Shown piece after piece: positions 42,537-50,932 of a stretch of DNA of 64,000 nucleotides. The notes under the pieces are model-generated. The model saw only the letters and a program-made list of their open reading frames with translations, was not told the DNA's origin and ran no database searches. This DNA comes from Candidatus Heteroclostridium caecigallinarum. Its GTDB lineage: Bacteria; Bacillota; Clostridia; Christensenellales; CAG-314. Location: the NCBI GenBank assembly GCA_904419725.1, contig CAJFSP010000004.1, forward strand, positions 39,857-103,856, given 5' to 3'. Numbering within the stretch: position 1 is the first letter of the stretch; each line of letters begins with the position of its first letter. A program made the position numbers and the translations under genes.

Positions 42537-43140
42537 TTGTACTCCCGGCGGGAATCGCGAGGAGCGCAGCGACGGAACAGCGATTGTTACACGGCAGTGT
42601 CAATCGCGACACGTCATTTCAGTATCTCGACGGGAGACCTTGTGAAAAGGGGCAAGCGTTTCGCTTGCCCCTTTGAGCGTTGGTTGAACAGGGAATCTGC
42701 CGAAACCCTTTTGCAAGGGAACCCTCGGCAGAGAGCAACAAAAAAGCCTGTCCGACGGACAGGCTGTTGGTACTCCCGGCGAGAATCGCGAGGAGCGCAG
42801 CGACGGAACAGCGATTGTTACACGGAGTGTCAATCGCGACACGTCATTTCAGTATCCCGGCGGGAGACCTTGTGAAAAGGGGCAAGCGTTTCGCTTGCCC
42901 CTTTGAGCGTTGGTTGGACAGAGAATCTGCCGAAACCCTTAAAAGGGAACCCTCGGCAGAAAGCAACAAAAAAAGCCTGTCAGTTTGACAGGCTGCTGGT
43001 ACTCCCGGCGAGAATCGCAAGGAGCGCAGCGACGGAACAGCGATTGTTACACGGCAGTGTCAATCGCGACACGTCATTTCAGTATCCCGGCGGGAGACCT
43101 TGTGAAAAGGGACAAGCGTTTCGCTTGCCCCTTTGAGCGT
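42537..43140 (-). repeat. Tandem repeats carrying the tRNA-Arg 3' end and terminators
   Basis: Three units start at ACTCCCGG positions 42541, 42772 and 43001, with the real tRNA copy at 43145 (periods 231, 229, 144). Units two and three begin with the same 21-nt block as the 3' end of the tRNA-Arg gene including CCA (complement TGGTACTCCCGG...); unit one has diverged. Each is followed by a GAGGAGCGCAGCGACGGAAC segment, a CGATTG/CAATCG hairpin, a GGGGCAAGCG-TTT-CGCTTGCCCC hairpin, and (units one and two) a stretch with CTGCCGA inverted ends. AGCCTGTCC-GAC-GGACAGGCT and AGCCTGTCA-GTT-TGACAGGCT stand just after the CCA on the minus strand as terminators. No coding. Confidence 0.88.
43105..43133 (-). 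terminator. Terminator of tRNA-Arg
   Basis: On the minus strand AAAGGGGCAAGCG-AAA-CGCTTGTCCCTTTT, eight bases after the CCA end. The same hairpin occurs in the upstream repeat units. Confidence 0.75.
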
Positions 43141-43215
43141 TGGTACTCCCGGCGAGAATCGAACTCACAACTAACCCTTAGGAGGGGTTTGTTATATCCA
43201 TTTAACTACGGAAGC
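43141..43215 (-). tRNA. tRNA-Arg (anticodon CCU)
   Basis: Read on the minus strand: acceptor GCTTCCG pairs with CGGGAGT (two G-U pairs), D arm GTT...AAC, anticodon arm AACCC-CTCCTAA-GGGTT with CCT at positions 34-36, T arm GTGAG-TTCGATT-CTCGC, discriminator A and an encoded CCA. 75 bases including CCA. It reads AGG codons. Confidence 0.93.
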
Positions 43216-43271
43216 GTATTTAGCCGGCGGAAAGAGCCGTTTCGCGCGGCGTGATATCCCCGCGCCGTGAT

Positions 43272-43301
43272 ATTATAGCAAACATCGGGCGGTTTGCGCA
43301 A
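43272..43301 (-). promoter_or_regulatory. Promoter of tRNA-Arg
   Basis: On the minus strand TTGCGC (43301-43296), 18 bases, TATAAT (43277-43272), about 56 bases before the mature 5' end. Confidence 0.6.
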
Positions 43302-43340
43302 GCGAAAGCGGGCAAAAGTTTGGACGGCGCGCCGCAGGGT

Positions 43341-43369
43341 TTGACTTTTTTTTGCCGTTGCGTTATGAT
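43341..43369 (+). promoter_or_regulatory. Promoter of leuS
   Basis: TTGACT at 43341-43346, 17 bases, TATGAT at 43364-43369. The leader is only about 45 nt, so there is no T-box in front of this synthetase. Confidence 0.75.
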
Positions 43370-43421
43370 ATTTCATAATTCTAAAAACAGTAAAAAATAT
43401 TTTTATACAGGGTAAACGAGT

Positions 43422-45848
43422 ATGAATCACGTTGAAATCGAAAAAAAATGGCGCAAAAAGTGGGACGAAACGGGTCTTTACAAGTTTGACAGAAACAACA
43501 TTAAAGACAAAAAGTACGTTCTTGAAATGTTTTCTTATCCAAGCGCCGCAAAACTGCATATCGGACACTGGTACAACTTCGGTCTTGCCGACAGTTACGC
43601 CAGGTTTCTGCGCATGCAGGGCTATAACGTTTATCAGCCGATGGGGTTTGACGCTTTCGGTCTGCCGGCGGAAAACTACGCCATCAAGACGGGCATACAC
43701 CCGAAGGACAGCACTCTTAAAAACATTTCCATAATGGAAGAGCAGCTCAGAAGCATGGGCGCCATGTTCGACTGGGACAGCGAAATTAAAACCTGCATGC
43801 CCGACTATTACAAATGGACGCAGTGGATTTTCGTGCAGTTGTTCAAACACGGGCTGGCGTACCGCAAGGAAGCGCCCGTCAACTGGTGTCCGTCGTGCAA
43901 CACGGTGCTTGCCAACGAGCAGGTGCAGGAAGGGCGCTGCGAACGCTGCGGCACAGAAGTCATCAGGAAAAACCTCACCCAGTGGTTTTTCAAGATAACC
44001 GATTACGCAGAGGAACTGCTGCAAGACCTCGATAAACTCGATTGGCCTGAAAAAACGAAACTCATGCAGAAAAACTGGATTGGCAAATCCACCGGCGGCG
44101 AAATCGAGTTTGACATCGTGGGGCACGGCAAGAGTTTCCGCGCTTTCACCACCAGGGCCGACACGCTGTTCGGCGTGAGTTACGTCGTGCTGGCGCCTGA
44201 GCATCCGCTGGTTAAAGAAATAACCACCGACGCGCAGAGAGAAGCGGTGGAGCAATATATTGCCGACGTGGCGAAATCCAACGAAATCGAGAGGCTGTCT
44301 ACTTCAAAAGAAAAGACGGGCGTCTTTACGGGCGCGTACGCCGTCAACCCTATTAACGGCAAACAGGTGCCTATCTGGATTGCCGACTACGTTCTTTATT
44401 CTTACGGCACGGGCGCCGTCATGGGCGTGCCGAGCCACGACGAAAGGGACTTCGATTTCGCCAACAAATACGGTCTGAAAATCACCCGCGTCATCAAAGG
44501 CAAAAACGGCAACGACGATTTGCCTTTCTGCGAATACGGCGTGCTTGTCAACTCCGGTGAATTTGACGGCATGACCACCGAAGAAGCGAAAGTAAAAATC
44601 ATAGAAAAACTCGCCGAAAAAGGCAAAGGGCAGCTTAAAACAAACTACCGCCTGCGCGACTGGCTGGTTTCGCGTCAGAGATACTGGGGCGCGCCTATCC
44701 CGATTGTGCACTGTCCGCACTGCGGCACGGTGCCGGTTCCGGAAGACCAGCTGCCGGTGGAACTGCCTTACGACGTCAACTTTACGCCTGACGGCACCAG
44801 CCCGCTTGCCAAACACGAAGGTTTTATGCACACCAAATGTCCTAAATGCGGCGCCGACGCCACCCGCGACCCGGACACGCTGGACACTTTCGTTTGCAGC
44901 AGCTGGTACTTTTTGAGATATCCTGACAGCAAAAACGACAAAGAGGCCTTCAACAGGGAGTGGATTGACAAAATGCTGCCTGTGGATAAATACATCGGCG
45001 GCGCCGAGCACGCCTGCATGCACCTGCTTTACGCGCGTTTCTTCACCAAGGCGCTGAGAGACATGGGCTATCTCGATTTTGACGAGCCGTTTTTGTCGCT
45101 GGTGCACCAGGGCGTCATCCTGGGCACGGACGGCTTCAAGATGAGCAAGACGAGGGGCAACGTGGTCAGCCCTGACGACTATATTTCCGTTTACGGCAGC
45201 GACGTGTTCAGAATGTATCTGGGCTTCGGCTTCAATTACGTTGAAGGCGGCCCGTGGAACGACGACGGCATCAAAGCCATAGCAAAATGGATTGACAGGG
45301 TGGAGCGCATTGTGCTGAAAAGCAACGAGTACAAGGGCGGCGGCGAAATAGGACACGCCGAAAGAGAACTTGACTATGTGCGCAATTTCACCATCAAAAA
45401 CGTTACCGACAACTACGGCACTTTCAGTTTCAACACGGCGATTGCCCGCATGATGGAACTTGTAAACGCCATGTCTAAATACATTGACGGCGGCAAGGTG
45501 AACGGCGAGTTTTACCGCGCGGTGTGCCTTGACCTGATTAAACTGATGGCGCCGCTGGCTCCGCATTTCGCCGAAGAACTCTGGGAACTTACGGGCAACG
45601 AATATTCGGTATTCAATCAGAAATTCCCTGTCGTCAACGAAAAAGCGCTGGTGAAAGACGAAGTGGAAATAGCCGTTCAGGTCAACGCCAAAATCCGTTC
45701 GAAAATCGTGGTGGCGCACGGCGCCGACAACAAGGCGGTGGAGGAAGCGGCTCTCGCCGACGAAAAGATAAAGGCGTGCGTCGAAGGCAAACAGATAAAG
45801 AAAGTTATCGTGATACCGAACAGGCTTGTCAACATCATTGTGGGCTGA
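43422..45848 (+). CDS. leuS: Leucyl-tRNA synthetase
   Basis: Charges tRNA-Leu. 808 residues of class I type: the HIGH motif is [11 protein letters not shown] near 46, the zinc-ribbon cysteines are in [15 protein letters not shown] and RCERCG near 150-170, the editing (CP1) domain runs about 220-400 with the TTRADTLFG threonine-rich loop and DERDFDFA, and the KMSKS motif appears as KMSKTRGN near 570. The C-terminal tRNA-binding domain is present. It starts at the ATG 53 bases after the -10 box; the ribosome binding site is weak. Confidence 0.96.
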   Translation: MNHVEIEKKWRKKWDETGLYKFDRNNIKDKKYVLEMFSYPSAAKLHIGHWYNFGLADSYARFLRMQGYNVYQPMGFDAFGLPAENYAIKTGIHPKDSTLKNISIMEEQLRSMGAMFDWDSEIKTCMPDYYKWTQWIFVQLFKHGLAYRKEAPVNWCPSCNTVLANEQVQEGRCERCGTEVIRKNLTQWFFKITDYAEELLQDLDKLDWPEKTKLMQKNWIGKSTGGEIEFDIVGHGKSFRAFTTRADTLFGVSYVVLAPEHPLVKEITTDAQREAVEQYIADVAKSNEIERLSTSKEKTGVFTGAYAVNPINGKQVPIWIADYVLYSYGTGAVMGVPSHDERDFDFANKYGLKITRVIKGKNGNDDLPFCEYGVLVNSGEFDGMTTEEAKVKIIEKLAEKGKGQLKTNYRLRDWLVSRQRYWGAPIPIVHCPHCGTVPVPEDQLPVELPYDVNFTPDGTSPLAKHEGFMHTKCPKCGADATRDPDTLDTFVCSSWYFLRYPDSKNDKEAFNREWIDKMLPVDKYIGGAEHACMHLLYARFFTKALRDMGYLDFDEPFLSLVHQGVILGTDGFKMSKTRGNVVSPDDYISVYGSDVFRMYLGFGFNYVEGGPWNDDGIKAIAKWIDRVERIVLKSNEYKGGGEIGHAERELDYVRNFTIKNVTDNYGTFSFNTAIARMMELVNAMSKYIDGGKVNGEFYRAVCLDLIKLMAPLAPHFAEELWELTGNEYSVFNQKFPVVNEKALVKDEVEIAVQVNAKIRSKIVVAHGADNKAVEEAALADEKIKACVEGKQIKKVIVIPNRLVNIIVG

Positions 45849-45875
45849 CAGGCGCACTTTGGATAAAAAGGGCAT

Positions 45876-45933
45876 AAAAAAGCCGCCCGTCGGGCGGCTG
45901 TAAAAAAACGCGGACGAACCGTCCGCGTTTTTG
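45876..45933. terminator. Pair of facing terminators between leuS and the kinase-like gene
   Basis: AGCCGCCC-GTC-GGGCGGCT (45881-45899) has its T-run on the minus strand and ends the minus-strand gene. AACGCGGAC-GAACC-GTCCGCGTT plus T5 (45907-45932) ends leuS. Each terminator lies beyond the other, so the two 3' ends overlap. Confidence 0.8.
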
Positions 45934-46563
45934 TTATTCTTCGCAATACTGCTCGAAAGCGTCGATATAGTTTTTAAGGACGTTGATTGTGCCGTCGATA
46001 TGCAGTTTGGTGCTGTCAAGACACAGGTGATAGTTGTCGGCGCGTCCCCATGCCTGGTCGGTGTAATAGTTGTAGTATGTTTCGCGCTGTTTGTCTATTT
46101 TGAGTATCATTTCCTTTGTCTTTTCAGGCGTTTTCTGCTCAGGGAAGTCATAGTGTTTGATTGCCCTGTACATGCGGTAATCGATATCGGCGTGTATAAA
46201 CACGTTTATGCAGTGCTTGTGTTCTTTGAGCACATAGTCGGCGCAGCGGCCAACGATGACGCAAGGGCCTTTTTCGGCGAGTTCGCGGATAATTTGCGAC
46301 TGCGCGATAAACACTTTGTCGTTTAGAGGCATTGTGTAACTCAGGTTGCCGAGATAGGACAGCGAAAAACGCAGAGAATGGTTGGCGCGTTCTTCCGTCT
46401 TTTTGAGAAAGTCTTCGCTCATGCCCGTCTGCGACGCCGCCATGGTGATGAGTTCGTTATCGTAAAAGGCGATGCCGAGTTCCTGGGCCAGACGCTGACC
46501 GATGATTCTTCCGCCGCTGCCGTATTCTCTGCTGATGGTGATGATGGTGTCGTCAAATCTCAT
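45934..46563 (-). CDS. Cytidylate kinase-like family protein
   Basis: 209 residues of the cytidylate-kinase-like family (PF13189). The nucleotide loop is ITISREYGSGGRIIGQRLA near 8-26, where a glycine-rich SGG replaces the usual P-loop GSGKS ending, and VGRCADYVL near 100 is also conserved. These proteins are common in Clostridia; activity is mostly untested. GGAGG precedes the ATG. It is convergent with leuS. Confidence 0.88.
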   Translation of the reverse strand: MRFDDTIITISREYGSGGRIIGQRLAQELGIAFYDNELITMAASQTGMSEDFLKKTEERANHSLRFSLSYLGNLSYTMPLNDKVFIAQSQIIRELAEKGPCVIVGRCADYVLKEHKHCINVFIHADIDYRMYRAIKHYDFPEQKTPEKTKEMILKIDKQRETYYNYYTDQAWGRADNYHLCLDSTKLHIDGTINVLKNYIDAFEQYCEE

Positions 46564-46671
46564 ATTTTACCTCCGAATAGAGCCTTCGGGCGCTGCCCGG
46601 GCGGCGCTTTGTTTATATTATAATTATATCACTTAAAAAAAGTTTGTAAATACGCAAAAATAAAAAAGGCA

Positions 46672-46700
46672 TAAAAAAAGCGGCGCAGCGCGCCGCTTTT
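46672..46700 (-). terminator. Terminator of cysK
   Basis: On the minus strand AAAGCGGCGC-GCT-GCGCCGCTTT followed by a T-run. Confidence 0.85.
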
Positions 46701-46711
46701 CCGCGTTGAAA

Positions 46712-47716
46712 TTATTTCACCGTTTCGAAACTGAGCAGTTCCACGTCGGACGAAATGAAACCTTCTTTGACAGGTTCTTCTTTCGCGTAGTCGGTGGAGA
46801 GATATTTCTTGTTGTCGTCGGCGAAGACCGTCGCGACGTTCTTCTTGCCGAAGTGTTCCTGCGCGTACAGAGCCGCGATGAGGTTGGCGCCGGAGGAGAT
46901 ACCCACGCCGAGACCCAGCTGTCTGGCGATTTTCTGCGCCATGATGATGGCGTCGCCGTCGTCGATGAGGATGATGTCGTCGAGCTCGTCGAGATGGGTG
47001 ATAGGCGGAACGAATTCATCGCTGATGCCCGCGACACGGTGAGGACCCACGCCGCCGTTGGTCATGGTAGGGCAGCTGATCGGTTCCATAGGGTAGATTT
47101 TGATGTCAGGGTTTTTGCTCTTGAGATATCTGCCGGTGCCCATGATAGTGCCGCCGGTGCCGACGCCGGATACGAAAGCGTCCGGAACGACGCCGAATTT
47201 CTGCATCTGTTCGTAAATTTCAGGGCCGGTGGTGGTGTAGTGCGCCTTGACGTTGGCTTCGTTTTCGAACTGACCCGGGCGGAAAGCGCCGTGTTCTTTT
47301 TCATAATCTTTGGACATCTGCACCGAGCCGGTGAAGCCGCCCTGTTCGTGGCTGACCGAAATGATGTTTGCGCCGAGGGATTTGATGAGGTTGACCCTTT
47401 CGATGCTCATCCAGTTCGGCATGAAAATATTGACCTTATGTCCAAGGAACGCGCCCTGCGCCGAAAAAGCGATACCGGTGTTGCCGCTGGTGGCTTCGAC
47501 TATTTCGTCGCCCGGTTTGATGGCGCCTTTTTCATAAGCGTCTTTAAGAATGCAGTACGCCATTCTGTCTTTGATGCTTCCCGAAAAGTTGAAGTATTCG
47601 AGTTTGGCGTAAACGCAGGTTTCCTTGCCTTTGTACTTCAAATTGATTTTGGCAAGAGGAGTGTTGCCCACGACGTTTTTCAGAGCGTCGAGTTTTTGCT
47701 GTACTACCTTGTCCAT
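46712..47716 (-). CDS. cysK: Cysteine synthase (PLP-dependent)
   Basis: Makes cysteine from O-acetylserine and sulfide. 334 residues of fold-type II PLP enzymes: NTPLAKI, the PLP lysine in NFSGSIKDRMAY near 50, the substrate loop EATSGNTGIAF near 75, the phosphate loop GVGTGGTIMGTGRYL near 185, and the GVGISSGANL segment near 280. Cystathionine beta-synthase-like activity is possible but there is no CBS domain. GGAG precedes the ATG and a near-consensus promoter drives it. No cysE gene is visible. Confidence 0.92.
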   Translation of the reverse strand: MDKVVQQKLDALKNVVGNTPLAKINLKYKGKETCVYAKLEYFNFSGSIKDRMAYCILKDAYEKGAIKPGDEIVEATSGNTGIAFSAQGAFLGHKVNIFMPNWMSIERVNLIKSLGANIISVSHEQGGFTGSVQMSKDYEKEHGAFRPGQFENEANVKAHYTTTGPEIYEQMQKFGVVPDAFVSGVGTGGTIMGTGRYLKSKNPDIKIYPMEPISCPTMTNGGVGPHRVAGISDEFVPPITHLDELDDIILIDDGDAIIMAQKIARQLGLGVGISSGANLIAALYAQEHFGKKNVATVFADDNKKYLSTDYAKEEPVKEGFISSDVELLSFETVK

Positions 47717-47765
47717 AAGAGTTTCTCCTTAAACAAATAATTGATTTCGCATTACTGCTTGATTT

Positions 47766-47794
47766 ATTATACACCCGCGAAAAAACTTTGTAAA
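47766..47794 (-). promoter_or_regulatory. Promoter of cysK
   Basis: On the minus strand TTTACA (47794-47789), 17 bases, TATAAT (47771-47766). Confidence 0.8.
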
Positions 47795-47877
47795 GACAAA
47801 ACAAATTTTAACGCGGCAAAAAGTTGCCGGCGCCTATTGTTAAATATTGGCAAAATAATTTTGCGGCGGTCTTTTGT

Positions 47878-47906
47878 TTGGAGATAACGGTGTTTTATGT
47901 TATACT
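47878..47906 (+). promoter_or_regulatory. Promoter of the transketolase genes
   Basis: TTGGAG at 47878-47883, 17 bases, TATACT at 47901-47906, divergent from cysK. Confidence 0.6.
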
Positions 47907-47973
47907 TTTTACGACAATAAACGACGGAAATTTCGCGCGGATTTTCGTTTTACTTCATTTAAGGAGCCTTATT

Positions 47974-48777
47974 ATGGACTGTATCGAAAGAAGCAAAGAG
48001 ATAAGACGGCTTACGCTGGAATGCATCGCTTCCATCGGCGTCGGGCACGTCGGCGGCTGCCTGTCTGTGGCGGATCTGCTGGCGGTGCTTTACACAAAGC
48101 ATATGAACGTCGACCCGGGCGACCCGCAGATGAAAGGAAGGGACAGGCTTGTCATGTCAAAGGGACACGCCGGCCCCGCTCTTTACGCCACGCTCGCCAG
48201 TTTCGGGTTTTTCCCGAAAGAAATGCTCAAAACCCTCAACAAAATCGGCACCAGGCTGCCAAGCCACTGCAACATGCAGCTGACGCCGGGCGTAGATATG
48301 ACCACGGGGTCGCTGGGGCAGGGGATTTCCTGCGCCGTTGGCATGGCGATAGGCGCAAAAATCGCCAGGGAAAAGGCGCGCGTTTACTGCGTAATCGGCG
48401 ACGGCGAAAGCCAGGAAGGTCAGGTCTGGGAGGCGGTGATGCTTGCCGCGCACAAAAAACTCGGCAACTTTACGCTGTTTGTCGACAACAACGGCATGCA
48501 GATTGACGACACGACGCAGAACATCGTCGCCGTGGAGGATTATGAAAAGAAATTCAAGGCTTTCGGCTTCAACGCTATTCGCGTGGACGGGCACAACCAC
48601 TCGGCGATTGACATGGCGATTGAAAAGGCCAAGAGATGCAAAACCAGGCCTACCGCGATAATTCTGGACACGGTAAAGGGCAAGGGCGTTAAATTTATAG
48701 AAGAAATGGGCGTGGGCAATCACAGTTTTTCTTTCGGCGCGGCCGAACTGGAAAAGGCTCTCGCCGAACTTAATTGA
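47974..48777 (+). CDS. tktN: Transketolase, N-terminal (TPP-binding) subunit
   Basis: 267 residues holding the thiamine-diphosphate part of a split transketolase of the pentose phosphate pathway. Features: GHVGGCLSVADLLAVLY near 23, KGHAGPALYATLA near 67, the TPP motif GDGESQEGQ...LFVDNN near 145-175, and TVKGKGVKF near the end. The ATG at 47974 has AAGGAG; the longer frame has no support. The C-terminal half follows at ten bases. Split forms are normal in Firmicutes and archaea. Confidence 0.93.
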   Translation: MDCIERSKEIRRLTLECIASIGVGHVGGCLSVADLLAVLYTKHMNVDPGDPQMKGRDRLVMSKGHAGPALYATLASFGFFPKEMLKTLNKIGTRLPSHCNMQLTPGVDMTTGSLGQGISCAVGMAIGAKIAREKARVYCVIGDGESQEGQVWEAVMLAAHKKLGNFTLFVDNNGMQIDDTTQNIVAVEDYEKKFKAFGFNAIRVDGHNHSAIDMAIEKAKRCKTRPTAIILDTVKGKGVKFIEEMGVGNHSFSFGAAELEKALAELN

Positions 48778-48786
48778 GGTGGCGTT

Positions 48787-49710
48787 ATGGAAATGAGAAA
48801 AGTTTTCGCGGCGGAACTCGAACAGCTCATGCGCAAAAACAAAAAAATATGTCTGCTTGACGCCGACCTCGCCAAGGCGAGCGGCACCATTAAACTGAGG
48901 GAAATTTTCCCGAACCGCGCATTTGACGTCGGCATCGCCGAGCAGAACATGGCGAGCGTGGCGGCGGGGCTGTCGGCTTACGGGTTTATTCCGTTCATCA
49001 CCACGTTTACGCCTTTCGCGACAAGGCGCATTTGCGACCAGATAGCCGTTTCCATAGCTTACGGCGGCCAGAACGTGAAAATAGTTGGCACCGACCCGGG
49101 CATCGCGGCGGAACTCAACGGCGGCACGCACATGAGTTTTGAGGACATAGCCGTTCTGCGCAGCATACCCGACATCGTCATTTTCGAGCCGGTGGACACG
49201 GCGCAGCTCAGACAGGCGCTGCCGCAGATTGTCAAATGCGACAAGCCTTGCTATATTAGAATGTTCCGCAAGGAAACCCCGGACGTGTTTACCGACCCCA
49301 AATACAAATTCAATCTGTACAAAGCCGACAAAATCTGCGACGGCAAAGACATAAGTATTTTCGTGTCCGGGCTTTGCACCGCCGACGCCGTCGAAGCGAA
49401 AAACATCCTGGCGAAAGAGGGGATTTCGGCGGAAGTCATCAACGTGCACACAATCAAACCGATAGACGCCGAAGCCATTGTGAAATCAGCCGCCAAAACG
49501 GGGCGCGTGCTCACGGTGGAAAATCACAATGTGAAGGGCGGCCTGTACTCCGCCGTGTGCGAAGTGCTTGCCAAAGAGTGCCCGACGAAGAGCGACTGCG
49601 TGGGCGTTCAGGACCAGTTCGGCGAGGTGGGAAAAATCCCGCAGCTCAAAGAGCGTTACGGCATGACCGTGGCCGATATTGTGGAAAAAGCCAAAGCGCT
49701 TGTCGGCTGA
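48787..49710 (+). CDS. tktC: Transketolase, C-terminal subunit
   Basis: 307 residues with the pyrimidine-binding domain (VGIAEQNMASVAAGLSAYGF near 45, including the catalytic glutamate) and the transketolase C-terminal domain (VHTIKPIDAEAI near 220). GAGGTGGCG precedes the ATG. It works with the preceding subunit to move two-carbon units between sugar phosphates. Confidence 0.93.
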   Translation: MEMRKVFAAELEQLMRKNKKICLLDADLAKASGTIKLREIFPNRAFDVGIAEQNMASVAAGLSAYGFIPFITTFTPFATRRICDQIAVSIAYGGQNVKIVGTDPGIAAELNGGTHMSFEDIAVLRSIPDIVIFEPVDTAQLRQALPQIVKCDKPCYIRMFRKETPDVFTDPKYKFNLYKADKICDGKDISIFVSGLCTADAVEAKNILAKEGISAEVINVHTIKPIDAEAIVKSAAKTGRVLTVENHNVKGGLYSAVCEVLAKECPTKSDCVGVQDQFGEVGKIPQLKERYGMTVADIVEKAKALVG

Positions 49711-49727
49711 CGAAACACGGAAAAAAC

Positions 49728-49758
49728 AAAGAGGACTTTTTCAAGTCCTCTTTTTTTT
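49728..49758. terminator. Terminator between transketolase and ung operon
   Basis: AAAGAGGACTT-TTTC-AAGTCCTCTTT followed by T5 on the plus strand, with A-rich sequence on the left that could serve the minus strand. Confidence 0.88.
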
Positions 49759-49779
49759 ACTGTTTTTTTACGGCTGTCA

Positions 49780-50454
49780 TCAGAAAGTTTCCGCCGTGGA
49801 CCAGTCAATCGGCTGAGTAAATGTTTGCAGAAACTCGTTGCATTTTTTGAAATGCCCGCACCCGAAAAACCCGTTGAAAGCCGAAAGGGGGCTGGGGTGC
49901 ACTGTTTCCAGCACGAGATGCCTGTCCGATGTTATGAGCGCTTTTTTGCTTCTGGCGTTGCTGCCCCAGAGCATGAAAACCACCGGCTCGGGCTTGTCAT
50001 TGAGCGCCTTTATCACGCTGTCGGTAAAGATTTCCCACCCTTTGCCTTTGTGGCTGTTGGCTTCTCCGCGGCGCACGGTGAGCGCCGTGTTGAGCAGCAG
50101 CACGCCCTGTTCCGCCCAGCTGACGAGGCAGCCGTTTTTGCCGAGATGGGTGCCGTATTCGGCGTTGATTTCTTTGAATATGTTGACCAGGCTGGGCGGC
50201 GGCTGAACGCCGGGTTGCACGGAAAACGCCAGACCGTGCGCCTGACCTTCGCCGTGATAGGGGTCCTGACCCAGAATGACAACTTTGACGTCGTCGTAAT
50301 CGGTTGTTTTCAGCGCGGAAAAGACCCGTTGTTTGGGCGGATAAACCGTGTGCTCGGCGTATTCTTTTTTGAGAAATTCGCACAGATTCCGGAAATACGG
50401 TTTGCCGAATTCCTCGCCGATGACTTTATCCCAGCCGTTTTTGAGAGTGTACAT
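49780..50454 (-). CDS. ung: Uracil-DNA glycosylase
   Basis: Removes uracil from DNA. 224 residues with the catalytic water-activating motif GQDPYHG near 62 and the minor-groove loop HPSPLSAFNGFFGC near 187, and LLLNTALTVR between. Start three bases after the stop of the preceding small membrane protein gene, so it is cotranscribed. Length and motifs are standard for family 1. Confidence 0.96.
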   Translation of the reverse strand: MYTLKNGWDKVIGEEFGKPYFRNLCEFLKKEYAEHTVYPPKQRVFSALKTTDYDDVKVVILGQDPYHGEGQAHGLAFSVQPGVQPPPSLVNIFKEINAEYGTHLGKNGCLVSWAEQGVLLLNTALTVRRGEANSHKGKGWEIFTDSVIKALNDKPEPVVFMLWGSNARSKKALITSDRHLVLETVHPSPLSAFNGFFGCGHFKKCNEFLQTFTQPIDWSTAETF

Positions 50455-50457
50455 AAG

Positions 50458-50898
50458 TTATCTTAAAATTACGCTGTGCGACACCGGGCAGAAAGAGTCT
50501 CCTTCGCCCAGCACTATGGTGGAGTTGTGTTTGATTTCGCGCACAAAGCCGTTTACGCGCACGTTGAACGCCTCAACGCCTTCGACGGAAGTCAGCACTA
50601 TGTACTTGCCGGCGGTGATGTCGTTGCCTTTGCCCGCCACGACCGTCTGCCCCTTGCTGACGATGATATCGCCCTTGACGTATGTGGCGTTGGCGGTGTC
50701 GTCGTATTTGACAGGCGTCGGGTCAAGCGAATATCTGGCGTTTTTTGTTTCTTCCGCCTGGGTGATTTTACGCCGTTTTTTCTTTTTGACCGCTGATGCA
50801 ACCGCGATGATAATCACGAGAAGTATCACCGCCGCCGCTATGACAATCCAGAGCAGGTTGTCGGTTACGAAATCCGCTATGTCGAAAAACGCTGTCAT
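50458..50898 (-). CDS. Small membrane protein of unknown function
   Basis: 146 residues: one membrane segment at about 15-35, a lysine-rich KKKKRRK turn, then a beta-rich domain of about 80 residues (YVKGDIIVSKGQTVVAGKGN...). I recognise no family. GGAGG precedes the ATG. It lies between fhs and ung on the same strand, 35 bp after fhs. Confidence 0.65.
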   Translation of the reverse strand: MTAFFDIADFVTDNLLWIVIAAAVILLVIIIAVASAVKKKKRRKITQAEETKNARYSLDPTPVKYDDTANATYVKGDIIVSKGQTVVAGKGNDITAGKYIVLTSVEGVEAFNVRVNGFVREIKHNSTIVLGEGDSFCPVSHSVILR

Positions 50899-50932
50899 GA
50901 TGAACCTCCTTTGACCGTTTGACGGTTTTAAC

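Noticed and set aside
42537..43140. CRISPR array
   Set aside because: The units are about 230 bp, mostly identical throughout and contain hairpins and tRNA fragments; there are no short repeats with unique spacers and no cas genes.
43376..43421. T-box in front of leuS
   Set aside because: The leader is only about 45 nt and has no T-box core.
44304..46019. Long antisense reading frame opposite leuS (571 codons)
   Set aside because: Shadow of leuS, runs through both terminators and has no recognisable domain.
47974..49710. Transketolase broken by a frameshift
   Set aside because: Both halves have their own ribosome binding sites and starts, and the split form is common in Firmicutes.
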